NCBI GenBank assembly: GCA_002439805.1
Contig: DJPQ01000031.1
Location: forward strand, 1-21,920
Length of the DNA: 21,920 bases
Direction: 5' to 3'
Origin: Bacteroidales bacterium UBA6408
GTDB taxonomy: Bacteria; Bacteroidota; Bacteroidia; Bacteroidales; UBA932
Shown here: one piece after another, positions 5,598-14,017 of the stretch
How the letters are laid out: every line of letters begins with the position of its first letter
Numbering within the stretch: the first letter of the stretch is position 1
The notes under the pieces: generated by a model
The model's input: only the letters and a program-made list of their open reading frames with translations
Told to the model about the DNA's origin: nothing
Databases searched by the model: none
Program-made: the position numbers and the translations under genes

Positions 5598-6491
5598 ATG
5601 AAAATACGTAAAATCTTTGCGGGGGCGGCGTTTGCGGCGGTTGCCTGCGGGTGGCTGCCTTGCGGCTGCAGCGTGAAGGCCGGAAACGGGGATGCCGGGA
5701 ACGGTTCCGGGAATGAGATACCGATACGTGTCGCGACGGTCGTGACGAGGGTCGCTGACGAAAGGTTCGAGGACGGGGACGTGCTCGGGCTTTTTGTCGT
5801 GAATGAGCCTGAGGCTCTGGCGGCTTCGGGGAACCAGTATGACAACGAGACGCTGACCTTCGATGGCGGCGTTCTGAAATCCCGTGAGCTTTACTACCGG
5901 GACGACCGGACCGTGACTGATTTCTACTGCTATTTCCCTTACGCTGAGACTGTCGCTGACATGGAGGCCGTTCCTTTCCGGGTGAATGCCGACCAGAGCA
6001 CTCCGGAGCTCTACAACGGCTCGGACTTTCTTTGGGGGCGGACGATCGGCGTGATGCCGTCGGAAAGGCTTGTGAATATTCAGATGAGGCATCTGACCTC
6101 ATGTCTGAGGGTCGTGCTGAAGCCCGGCGCGGGATGGACTGCCGATGAGCTGGCCGGGGCAACGGTTCGGGTCTGCGGACTGAAGACGGAAGGATTTGCC
6201 AGTCTGAAGGACGGCGGCGTTGAGGTGGGGGAAGCGGCGGAGGATATTGTCGCGAAAAATGACGGCGGCGGGGTATTCTCCGCCCTTGTCGTGCCGCAGT
6301 CAGTCGTCAATGCGGAACTTGTGAAGATTAAGGTGGGGACGAATGAATATGCGCTCAGGACAAGCGTCAGTCTGCAGTCCGGACGGGCGCATGCCTGCAC
6401 AGTCACAGTGAACAAGACGGGCGGAAGCATAAATGTCGGAATCGTCGGGTGGGAGACCGACGAAAAGGACTATGGCGGTTCCGTGGAGTAG
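5598..6491 (+). CDS. fimbrillin family (Mfa_like_1) lipoprotein
   Basis: The 297-residue protein has a lipoprotein signal with a cysteine cluster (C17, C22, C24; C24 after LPCG or C17 after AVA could be lipidated). The rest is one fimbrillin-like domain with the usual landmarks: FEDGDVLGLFVVNE, GNQYDNETLTFDG, DFYCYFPY, FRVNADQS, SDFLWG and NIQMRHLTSCLRVVLKPG. Proteins of this class are exported as lipoproteins and form Mfa1/FimA-type pili or related surface structures. It ends in a charged tail (WETDEKDYGGSVE). No FimB-like anchor, PrtQ-type minor subunit or assembly gene is seen nearby, so a role in a true pilus is uncertain. It is the first of three fimbrillin-domain proteins here. Confidence 0.85.
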   Translation: MKIRKIFAGAAFAAVACGWLPCGCSVKAGNGDAGNGSGNEIPIRVATVVTRVADERFEDGDVLGLFVVNEPEALAASGNQYDNETLTFDGGVLKSRELYYRDDRTVTDFYCYFPYAETVADMEAVPFRVNADQSTPELYNGSDFLWGRTIGVMPSERLVNIQMRHLTSCLRVVLKPGAGWTADELAGATVRVCGLKTEGFASLKDGGVEVGEAAEDIVAKNDGGGVFSALVVPQSVVNAELVKIKVGTNEYALRTSVSLQSGRAHACTVTVNKTGGSINVGIVGWETDEKDYGGSVE

Positions 6492-6585
6492 CGACGATAG
6501 TTCGTTTCAAATGCAGCGTGAAATTATGGCCGGATTGAGTAAAACTTTGGGAATCACGAGTGCCTTAAAGGGAATGCGGCTCGGA

Positions 6586-9500
6586 ATGAACTTCTTTCAT
6601 TTCAGGAGCCTTGTCTTCTTCGCCGCCTTGGTGTCCGTGCTTCTGGCCTCCTGCGTATCGGAGATTACGGATGCTCCCGCCGGACCGTCTTCGGAGCGAA
6701 TCCCGATTTCGCTTTCCGGAGAAATCTCGCAGGTCTATCAGACAAGGGTGAGCGACGGCGGGTTCGCTGACGGGGACAGAATCGGGGTGTATGTCGTTGA
6801 CTTCGAGAATGAAAGCCCGGGAACACTGAAGAACGCGGGGAACAGGGCAGACAATGTGTGGCACCAGTACTCTGCGGCGGAGCGCCTGTGGGTTGCCGGC
6901 CGGGACATCTATTGGAAGGACAGAAACACCCATGCCGACATATATGCCTACTATCCATATACATACGTCGAGAATCCCGCTTCCCTTGCCCTGACCGTAA
7001 GCCGGGACCAGAGGGTCACTTCCGACGGGACGATGTCCGGCTATGAGGCTTCGGATTTCCTATGGGGCAAGTCGGCGGATGTCGCGCCTACGGGGAGGAC
7101 CGTGAATGTTGAGATGACGCATCGCATGGCATCTGTTGTCGTGAGCCTTGAGGAAGGCGGTGGATTTGGCTCCGGGGAGTGGGACACCGCAGTGAAGGAG
7201 GTGATGCTGACCGGGCTCAGGACAGGGGCGGTCGTGAATCTTGCGGACGGTGTGGTGTCGGTTTCGGCTGAATCGCAGGAAGCCGGCGGCAGCATAATCC
7301 CCTATGAAAACGGCGGCGTGTGGCGGGCTGTGACCGTTCCGCAGAAAGTCGCGTCGGGCACTGCGCTCATCAGCATCACGGTCGGCGGCAGGACGTTGAA
7401 GTTCAGCGTGAAGGAGGATGTGGAGCTTGCCGCTTCGCGTCAGCATAACTTCACCATCGTCGTGAACAGGAAGGAGGACGGGGACTTCGACCTTGTTCTC
7501 GGGAACTTCGCGGTGTCGGACTGGGAGAATGACTCGGCGTCGCACGACTGGACGGCGGCGGAATACATCGTCGTGAATGTCGCGCAGGCGGGGACTCTGG
7601 AGGAAACGCTCGCCGCGACAACGGAGATTGACAGGGTGCGCAATCTCAAGATTACGGGGCAAATCAACGGACGCGATTTCGCCGTGATGAGGCATCTTCT
7701 CACAAGCCTTTCCGCGCTGAATCTCAAGGAGGTGAGAATTGTCGCATGTGACCGTGGCCAGCTTGACAGCGGAGAGGAATATGACGGAAATGAAGACGAT
7801 GTCATTCCTGCCTATGCCCTGAATTCCAAGAAGACTCTGACTTCGATCATATTTCCCGACCGCCTGAGGGGAATCAACGAGTCCGCGTTCACTGACTGCA
7901 ACGCGCTCGCCGGTTCACTGACTTTTCCGGAGGGACTTGAGTTCATCGACAAGGCCGCGTTCAGGAGCTGCTCCTCTCTCAGCGGCAGCCTGAACCTGCC
8001 GAGCACGCTAAAGAGAATCGGCAACTATGACGGCTACCTCGGCTATTGGGACGGAGCCTTTGCCGGATGCTATTTTGCCTGTGAACTGAAACTGCCGGAC
8101 GGCCTTGTGGAAATAGGCAAGGGCACATTCCTGAGCTGTTCCTGCCTTTATGGTGAACTGCACCTTCCGGAAAACCTGGAATATATAGGAGAGGACTCCT
8201 TCGCGAACTGCGGCAACCTTCGCGGGACTCTTGTCATTCCAAAGGGAGTCAAGGTGCTGCCTGTGCGATGCTTCTCCAACACGGGCTTTGACGGAAACCT
8301 TGTTCTGAATGACGGGCTCTCATCGATTGAAGGCCGCGCATTCGAGAACACTCCGTTCAGAGGGGAGCTTGTGCTGCCGGAAAGCCTGACTTCTCTCGGC
8401 GAGCATTGTTTCAACGGCTGTGACTTTTCCGGAAAGCTTGTTCTTCCGGCGGCATTGCGAGCCGTCGGGAACTGGATCTTCGCCCACAACACCCGTCTGT
8501 CAGGCGTCCTCGAAATCCCCGAAAATGTCATCAGCATCGGTGTGGGGGCATTCTCCGGCTGCCGTGGCCTTGAGGGGCTTGTCCTTCCATCCGGTATGGA
8601 ATCCATACTTGCTGACAGAAACGACTCCGAGGGAGGCGCCTTCCAGAACTGCTTCGGACTTAACAGCATAGTCTGCAAGTGCGACATCCCGCCGACAGTG
8701 CAGCAGCAGGCGTTTGAAGGCGTGCCTAAGGACAATTTCACGGTGGAGGTTCCGGAATCGGCCGTCATACAGTACCGCGTGGCGACCGGCTGGAAGGACT
8801 TCAAGCGCGTGTCGGCCTACCGCAGGCTTTCGGCCCGCCCTTCCGCAGCATCCGCGCTCAACACCTCCGTCACGAGAAAAATCACCATCGACGCCGACGA
8901 GGACTGGGTCGTTGCCGAGAAGCCGGACTGGGTGGCTCTTGACAGGACATCCGGGGACGGCAAGGCCGAGCTCTCTCTCACGTTCCAGCAGATGCCTTCT
9001 GGAGAGACCCGCGAGGGAAAGGTGGTCTTCAAGCTTGCGGGAAAGGACTACAGCGTATCCGTTGATGTCAGGCAGTATGATTTTGAATATGCGGAAGATG
9101 AGGCCATTACCATTCAGAGCGCCACGGAGGGAAGCGGCGTGAACGTCGTCTTTCTCGGCGACGGCTACAGTGCGGAGGACATAAGCAAGGGACTCCTGAT
9201 GGAGGACATCGGTGAGGCCGTGGAACATTTCTTCGGCATAGAGCCTTTCCGCACCTACCGCAGCCGCTTCAATGTCTATACGGCGGCCGCTGTTTCTCCG
9301 GAGTCCGGTGTCGGCAGCGTCAACACGATAATATACAACCGCTTCAACACATCCGCAAAGGGCGGAGCCACTCTCGGAGGGCGTTTCGGAGACAGCGACT
9401 ATGCTGAAATTTTCAGCTATGCCTGCCGGATGCCGACGGTGAGCGAAGAGAACCTTTCGCAGACCCTCGTCGTCATGATTCCTAACACGTCGGAATACGG

Positions 9501-10140
9501 AGGGACGACCTACCTCTACGACGACGGCTCCGCGATTGCCTACTGTCCGAAGAGCGACTACGGCTACCCTCAGGACTTCCGGGGCGTTGTCCAGCACGAG
9601 GCCTGCGGACACGGCTTCGGAAAGCTCGGCGACGAGTACATCTATCACAACGCCTTCATCGATGCCTGCGGCTGCACCTGCTGCGGTCACGCCGGTGAGT
9701 TCAACGCGGCCAAGTCAAAGGGATGGTTCGCGAATCTTTCCCTGAGCGGCAAGCCTGAGGACGTGCCGTGGAAACACCTGATTTATCACGAGAAATACCG
9801 CGGCTTCGTGGATGTCTATGAGGGCGGCTTCATGCACAGCAGGGGTGTCTGGCGTTCGGAGTACAACAGCTGCATGAACAACGACATGCCGTATTTCAGC
9901 ACCATAAGCCGCGAGGAGATTGTGCGCAGGATAATGGAATATTCCGGAGGAACGTTCAGCTTCGACGAATTTGTCGCAAAGGACAATCTGGAAAGCGCCG
10001 CGCAGTCGCAGGCTCTCGGAAGAATGAAATCCCGCTCGGGAGCCGTCGGGGGCTCGTCCGGCACGGGTCTGCATAATGCCCCGGTTTTTTGCGGGAAGCG
10101 TCCGGTGGCGGAGGGTCGTGTGGAGCGGTTTCGCGATTAG
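6586..10140 (+). CDS. fimbrillin / LRR_5 / BACON / M64 peptidase lipoprotein
   Basis: This is a giant multidomain surface protein of 1184 residues from the chosen start. The frame is open from 6433, but MNFFHFRSLVFFAALVSVLL followed by ASC is a clean lipoprotein signal beginning at 6586 (6574 is an alternative). Domains in order: a fimbrillin-like domain (about 35-310; DGDRIGVYVVD, IYAYYPY, SDFLWGK); eleven BspA-type leucine-rich repeats of about 22-24 residues (421-690; pattern LxLPxxLxxIGxxAFxxC); a BACON domain (about 750-830); and an M64 peptidase (about 840-1135). The zinc site H1004-EACG-H1009-GFGKLG-D1016-E is intact, as in IgA-type M64 metalloproteases (HExxHxxGxxxDE). The BACON and LRR parts probably bind mucin, glycan or protein targets, and the peptidase cuts them. 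A stretch of glycine and serine lies near the C terminus. Confidence 0.9.
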   Translation: MNFFHFRSLVFFAALVSVLLASCVSEITDAPAGPSSERIPISLSGEISQVYQTRVSDGGFADGDRIGVYVVDFENESPGTLKNAGNRADNVWHQYSAAERLWVAGRDIYWKDRNTHADIYAYYPYTYVENPASLALTVSRDQRVTSDGTMSGYEASDFLWGKSADVAPTGRTVNVEMTHRMASVVVSLEEGGGFGSGEWDTAVKEVMLTGLRTGAVVNLADGVVSVSAESQEAGGSIIPYENGGVWRAVTVPQKVASGTALISITVGGRTLKFSVKEDVELAASRQHNFTIVVNRKEDGDFDLVLGNFAVSDWENDSASHDWTAAEYIVVNVAQAGTLEETLAATTEIDRVRNLKITGQINGRDFAVMRHLLTSLSALNLKEVRIVACDRGQLDSGEEYDGNEDDVIPAYALNSKKTLTSIIFPDRLRGINESAFTDCNALAGSLTFPEGLEFIDKAAFRSCSSLSGSLNLPSTLKRIGNYDGYLGYWDGAFAGCYFACELKLPDGLVEIGKGTFLSCSCLYGELHLPENLEYIGEDSFANCGNLRGTLVIPKGVKVLPVRCFSNTGFDGNLVLNDGLSSIEGRAFENTPFRGELVLPESLTSLGEHCFNGCDFSGKLVLPAALRAVGNWIFAHNTRLSGVLEIPENVISIGVGAFSGCRGLEGLVLPSGMESILADRNDSEGGAFQNCFGLNSIVCKCDIPPTVQQQAFEGVPKDNFTVEVPESAVIQYRVATGWKDFKRVSAYRRLSARPSAASALNTSVTRKITIDADEDWVVAEKPDWVALDRTSGDGKAELSLTFQQMPSGETREGKVVFKLAGKDYSVSVDVRQYDFEYAEDEAITIQSATEGSGVNVVFLGDGYSAEDISKGLLMEDIGEAVEHFFGIEPFRTYRSRFNVYTAAAVSPESGVGSVNTIIYNRFNTSAKGGATLGGRFGDSDYAEIFSYACRMPTVSEENLSQTLVVMIPNTSEYGGTTYLYDDGSAIAYCPKSDYGYPQDFRGVVQHEACGHGFGKLGDEYIYHNAFIDACGCTCCGHAGEFNAAKSKGWFANLSLSGKPEDVPWKHLIYHEKYRGFVDVYEGGFMHSRGVWRSEYNSCMNNDMPYFSTISREEIVRRIMEYSGGTFSFDEFVAKDNLESAAQSQALGRMKSRSGAVGGSSGTGLHNAPVFCGKRPVAEGRVERFRD

Positions 10141-10181
10141 GACTGTCAGATGACTGCAAATGACTTTTTGAGGTCACGGAA

Positions 10182-10209
10182 AATAATGAGTCACCCATGA
10201 ATAATGAGT
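10182..10209 (+). repeat. 10-base direct repeat before the third fimbrillin
   Basis: AATAATGAGT occurs at 10182-10191 and again at 10200-10209, just before the ATG at 10211. It may be a chance product of the AT-rich leader or a regulatory repeat. The gap between the two genes (10141-10210) contains no convincing promoter. Confidence 0.4.
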
Positions 10210-10210
10210 T

Positions 10211-11080
10211 ATGAAACATAATTTGTTGGTATATAATATATTGTTTTTTGCTATAGCCATTTCAGGATGCTCGGCTACCGACACGGCGGCTGACGATTCT
10301 TTGGAGCATATTCGCTTCAGGCTCGAATACCCCGGAGCGACGAAAGTCTCCGCCGAAGGCTTTGAAGGCGGGGATGCGGTAGGATTGTATATGACGGAAT
10401 ATGCCGACGGCAAGCCTTCCCCGCTCGCGCTGTCCGGCAATGCCGTGAACAACGAAACCTTGGCGTTCGACGGCGTCTCGTGGACTCCGGAGAGGAAGCT
10501 TTACTGGAACATCGGCACACTGTACGATGCGTATGGATATTTCCCGCCGGGCACGCCGTCGTCTGTGGATGAATATCCTTTTCATGTCGCGGAGGACCAG
10601 TCCGTAAGCGGCGCGTATGAGAGCTCCGACTTCCTTTGGGCCAAGGCCGCCGGAGTGCGTTATCCGCAGACCATAGGACTGAAGTTCTCGCACAGGATGA
10701 GCAGGGTCGTGATAAGTCTTCTGAAGGGCGATGGCTTTGAGGGCGATTTGCCGGACAATCTGTCGGTGCGGATTCACGGGGTCGTGGCTGACGCCTTCAT
10801 CAACCTCGGCACTGGTTCGGTCATCTGTGACGGACGTTCGTCAAAGACCACTGTTGTTGCGAGGGCTCTTTCTCCGGACACCTACACGGCGATACTCGTT
10901 CCTCAGGACATAACAAACCGGCAGCCGCTGGTGGAGATTCAGTACGACGGGGTTTCCTATCTTGTCGAAGGGCGGATGATTTTCCGTTCCGGTGTCCGGC
11001 ATCAGCTGAACATCACTCTTAACAGCAACCCGGACAAGGTGCGCATCGAGGTCGGCGGTGAGGTCAGGGACTGGGACTGA
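10211..11080 (+). CDS. fimbrillin family (Mfa_like_1) lipoprotein
   Basis: The 289-residue protein has a lipoprotein signal ending ISGC (C20) and one fimbrillin-like domain with the landmarks FEGGDAVGLYMTEYADG, GNAVNNETLAFDG, LYWNIG, AYGYFPPG, FHVAEDQSVSGAYESSDF and LKFSHRMSRVVISLLKGDGF. It is a paralogue of the product at 5598 and of the N-terminal domain of the M64 protein. It is probably exported to the surface. The 70-base gap after the M64 gene and the shared strand suggest one surface-protein operon. It ends VGGEVRDWD with no extra domain. No pilus assembly genes are seen. Confidence 0.83.
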   Translation: MKHNLLVYNILFFAIAISGCSATDTAADDSLEHIRFRLEYPGATKVSAEGFEGGDAVGLYMTEYADGKPSPLALSGNAVNNETLAFDGVSWTPERKLYWNIGTLYDAYGYFPPGTPSSVDEYPFHVAEDQSVSGAYESSDFLWAKAAGVRYPQTIGLKFSHRMSRVVISLLKGDGFEGDLPDNLSVRIHGVVADAFINLGTGSVICDGRSSKTTVVARALSPDTYTAILVPQDITNRQPLVEIQYDGVSYLVEGRMIFRSGVRHQLNITLNSNPDKVRIEVGGEVRDWD

Positions 11081-11091
11081 ACCGTCGGTCT

Positions 11092-11139
11092 CCCCCCCCA
11101 AGGATGATTCGGCGCTTTGCGACGTTATGCGCCCCCCCC
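11092..11139. repeat. two C8 runs in a convergent gap
   Basis: Runs of eight C lie at 11092-11099 and 11132-11139, 32 bases apart, between the convergent fimbrillin and LRR genes. A short inverted repeat (GGCGC 11111-11115, GCGCC 11129-11133) overlaps the second. Neither lies in a coding frame of the flanking genes. Confidence 0.55.
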
Positions 11140-11153
11140 GAGGCTGCTTCGCC

Positions 11154-11171
11154 GGTCCGGCCGGCCGGACC
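11154..11171. terminator. 18-bp GC palindrome at the convergent gene ends
   Basis: GGTCCGGCC and GGCCGGACC are exact reverse complements (no loop), abutting the stop codon of the - strand LRR gene at 11172. It may terminate both convergent transcripts. No T run follows on either strand, so intrinsic termination is unproven. Confidence 0.4.
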
Positions 11172-12755
11172 CTATTTCAGGATGACCTCGGTGCCCTCGT
11201 CCTTGCTTACGGCTGCCGTGCATCCGGAGGGGAGAATGATGCGTTCGAGCCCGGCGTTGCCCTTGCAGCTCACCTGCGTCAGAGCCTTGCAGCCGGACAG
11301 GTCCAGTTCTCCGCTCAGCCTGTTGGAACGGCAGTCGAGCGTCTTGAGCGCTGACAGTTCGCGTATGTCGAGACTCGTGAGCCTGCTTCCGAAAAGGAAC
11401 AGTTCTTCGAGAGATTGGCAGCCTGACAGTCCGATGCTTTCGAGCCCCGTGTTCTGGCAATACAGCTTCCTCAGCATCCGGCACTCGCTGACATTCAGGC
11501 TCTTCAGCGGATTGTTGTCGCACACGAGTTCTGTCAGAGCTCTGTTTTCAGACAGGTCGAGGGCCGTGAGATTTTGTCCTCCGACGGAGAGTTTCCTGAG
11601 CGAGGTGAACATTTCTATTCCGTGAAGGGAGGATATTCCCGAATACTTGTTCCTGTCAATCCTGATCTCTTCGACCCCGCAGGCTTCCGTCGCCGACACG
11701 ACCCTGTCATAGTCCGTGTCAAATTTGTCGATGAGGTAGCTTTGGAACGAGGAATCCTCAATCTTTGCCGTGTAGAGCACTTCGGTTTCTTCGGGAATGA
11801 GCCTGCCTTTGTCCAGATTCCTGTTTATGCCGTCGATTTCCTGTCCTTCGAGAAGATTGACGCTCTTGAGGGCAGTGCAGCCCCGGCAGTCGAGAAAACT
11901 GACTCTGGGGTTGAGGAAAAGGTTGAGGATGCCGATGCCGCAGTTTCTGGCGGTGAGGCTGATGAGAGCAGTGTTGTGGCTGACATTCAGTGAGTTGAGC
12001 CTGCTGCCGGAGATGTCGAGACTTTCAAGTCTTGACAGAAGGTAGAGCTTGTCGCCGTCTTTGCTCATCCCTCGCGCCGAAAGTTTCCGGAGCGTTCTCG
12101 CCTGAGTGAAGATTCCGTTCAGGTCCCGCACTCCGGTGTCCGAACAGTCCAGTTCTTCGAGCGCGGACGGCTGCGGCAGGCTCATCTCTGTCACCGGGTT
12201 TCCGGAGATGTCCAGCATTTTCAGTCCCGTGCAGTGCTCGATTCCTCCGAGCGAGGCCACTCCGGCGTCCGGAAGTGCAATCTCGTCAATCTCCGCCGCT
12301 TCCTCAAGGCTTATGTACCCGTCCCCGTCGGTGTCGTATCTTGAAACGAGATACTTCTCAAACGCCTTGCTTTCAAAGGTCACGGGCGTGTGGAACATGC
12401 GTTCCTGACTGTAGAATATGCCCCTCCGCCCTTCCGCGAATGCCCTGACGCGGTAGGCCTGTCCGAGTTCGAGCCCGGTGATTTCAACGCGGTGCAGACC
12501 GCTTCCAGGAGTGTCGGAAACAACGGTTTCAAGGCCCGGTTCCGGCTCCGGCGACGTGCCCCAGCACAGTCCGCAGGCTTCAATCGCATCCGTCCCCGGC
12601 CATTCGACCTCATATTCAAACACCGCCGTCGTAGAGCTCAGCTCCGCCGGTGCATACAGCCGCACCTCCGGCCGGCGGAACACTCCAGGCTCCGGGTCGG
12701 ACAGGCAGGAAAGCGCGAATAGCGCCGCAGCCAGCAATATGACGGTTCTTTTCAT
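11172..12755 (-). CDS. LRR lipoprotein with two EF-hand/LRR modules
   Basis: The 527-residue protein has a lipoprotein signal (MKRTVILLAAALFALSC, C17). Residues about 28-125 look like an Ig/Fn3-type domain (CGLCWGTSPEP, YRVRAFAEG), common in Bacteroidota surface lipoproteins. Two repeated modules follow. Module 1 has FEKYLVSRY, the EF-hand-like loop D141-TDGDGYISLE-E152 and internalin-type leucine-rich repeats (LKMLDISGN, LEELDCSDTGV) to about 305. Module 2 has FQSYLIDKF, a degenerate loop D346-TDYDRVVSAT-E357 and further LRRs (LTELVCDNNPLKSLNVS, LKTLDCRSNRL) to about 510. It is probably surface-exposed and binds protein or glycan. Its ATG overlaps the stop of hipA (ATGA), an odd partnership between a toxin gene and a surface lipoprotein. 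Confidence 0.85.
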   Translation of the reverse strand: MKRTVILLAAALFALSCLSDPEPGVFRRPEVRLYAPAELSSTTAVFEYEVEWPGTDAIEACGLCWGTSPEPEPGLETVVSDTPGSGLHRVEITGLELGQAYRVRAFAEGRRGIFYSQERMFHTPVTFESKAFEKYLVSRYDTDGDGYISLEEAAEIDEIALPDAGVASLGGIEHCTGLKMLDISGNPVTEMSLPQPSALEELDCSDTGVRDLNGIFTQARTLRKLSARGMSKDGDKLYLLSRLESLDISGSRLNSLNVSHNTALISLTARNCGIGILNLFLNPRVSFLDCRGCTALKSVNLLEGQEIDGINRNLDKGRLIPEETEVLYTAKIEDSSFQSYLIDKFDTDYDRVVSATEACGVEEIRIDRNKYSGISSLHGIEMFTSLRKLSVGGQNLTALDLSENRALTELVCDNNPLKSLNVSECRMLRKLYCQNTGLESIGLSGCQSLEELFLFGSRLTSLDIRELSALKTLDCRSNRLSGELDLSGCKALTQVSCKGNAGLERIILPSGCTAAVSKDEGTEVILK

Positions 12756-14014
12756 CGGCGGTTGTGTCTTTCGTCCAATACTCCGGCGAACATTTCTGTT
12801 TCCCTTTTGGACATGCCCAATTGTCCGGCCGTCTCACGCCATCCTTTCACTCCTTCAGCAACCTCAGAGACAATTCTCTCGGCTGTCTTGAGATTGATCA
12901 TATAGTCTTCACAGGCTTCAAGCAAGACATTTAGCTCCGATTTATTGGAAGTTGACGAGATAAGCAGGCTCTGACATTCATTCAGAGTCGGGTTTATGTC
13001 GTATGCCGGTGATAGCGTCCAACCTTTTGCAGTCAGAAGAAAACCATGATTGCGGAAGTGGTCGTCGCTGTTACCGATGCAGATGTTTAAAGCCACACGG
13101 CGATAGAGTTCCTGCAGATTGCGTTCTACATCCGTACAGTTCTGAATGATGAAGTCAACTATATCAAGATAGCCATGCCCAGTAGTCGCGTTGTCTCCAT
13201 CGGTAAGTCCCAATAAGGTCATCGCGGAAGCAAAATGAATCCGTTTTCCACATTTTGTTCTGTCAAAACGCTCAGAAAGCAGAGTGTGATATTTTTCGCC
13301 TGTGGAAATGACTTTAGTTTTCGCCGCATTTATCCCGACCTTTGCAGCAAGCAGATGGCTGAAATGTTCCCAAAGCCCGGCATCGTAATCGTCTTTGCGT
13401 GATGGGAACTTGGCAATGTACAGAGTTTCATCCTGGTCAATTACATTGGCTTTCGGCCTTGCTCCGCCCAATGAAGACCCCGGCTGCACAAGTTGTGCTA
13501 TCCACTTTCGGGCGGGAAGCACATTATCCTCTTCACTTCTCTCAATCTCTGCGCTGGCTGCAATCAATTCTCTGATTTCCGCTAATGGAGGAATTTTCAA
13601 CGACTCGCTCGTATTTATAAACTCCCCGTCAGGGCTTTCCTTGAAGCGAAAAGCGCCCATTCGGGAAAAATCATCAATGCCGGTCAGGAAATCAAATGAG
13701 GATAGTCGTCGCACCGGCCGCTTTTCTTCCGTTGCCCGAAGTTGCTCGCGCCGTAACAGCAGGGTTCGTCCCCAGCGGTCCGGTAATGCATCAGAAAAAC
13801 ATCCGAATATGTCTTTCCCCGGCTGCGTATATTGTTGACCCGGGTAGTTGTTCAAGTCGTCACTCAAGAACAGATCGCCGTGCATTTTCAGCCATTCATC
13901 GCTGAATGTAAAGCAATAGCTGTCCGAGCCACGGAGTGATTCATACCCCAATTCTCCAATGAATCCAATATCCTTCAGCCAGTTAAAATCAGCATATACA
14001 TATAGTTTTTCCAT
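12752..14014 (-). CDS. hipA: HipA-type kinase toxin
   Basis: The 420-residue protein has the full HipA arrangement: an N-terminal subdomain, the glycine-rich loop GSSLGGARPK (179-188), lysine K202 in IAKFPS, SERFDR (248-252), the catalytic loop GNSDDHFRNHGF (314-325; D317 and N322) and the metal-binding AYDINP (D339). HipA kinases phosphorylate cellular targets, classically glutamyl-tRNA synthetase, and cause growth arrest. Here HipB is encoded 3 bases upstream. The serine pair at 180-181 lies in the loop where E. coli HipA is autophosphorylated. Catalytic residues are intact, so the enzyme is probably active. GC content looks lower than in the LRR gene downstream, which suggests acquisition. 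It overlaps the LRR lipoprotein gene by 4 bases. Confidence 0.9.
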   Translation of the reverse strand: MEKLYVYADFNWLKDIGFIGELGYESLRGSDSYCFTFSDEWLKMHGDLFLSDDLNNYPGQQYTQPGKDIFGCFSDALPDRWGRTLLLRREQLRATEEKRPVRRLSSFDFLTGIDDFSRMGAFRFKESPDGEFINTSESLKIPPLAEIRELIAASAEIERSEEDNVLPARKWIAQLVQPGSSLGGARPKANVIDQDETLYIAKFPSRKDDYDAGLWEHFSHLLAAKVGINAAKTKVISTGEKYHTLLSERFDRTKCGKRIHFASAMTLLGLTDGDNATTGHGYLDIVDFIIQNCTDVERNLQELYRRVALNICIGNSDDHFRNHGFLLTAKGWTLSPAYDINPTLNECQSLLISSTSNKSELNVLLEACEDYMINLKTAERIVSEVAEGVKGWRETAGQLGMSKRETEMFAGVLDERHNRR

Positions 14015-14017
14015 CGT

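Noticed and set aside
6433..6585. Extended N terminus of the M64 protein, start at 6433
   Set aside because: It would overlap the preceding gene by 59 bases and bury the lipoprotein signal 51 residues inside the protein.
8500..9690. 396-codon open frame on the - strand
   Set aside because: It lies fully inside the M64 protein gene, has no motif or signal, and open antisense frames are expected in GC-rich coding DNA.
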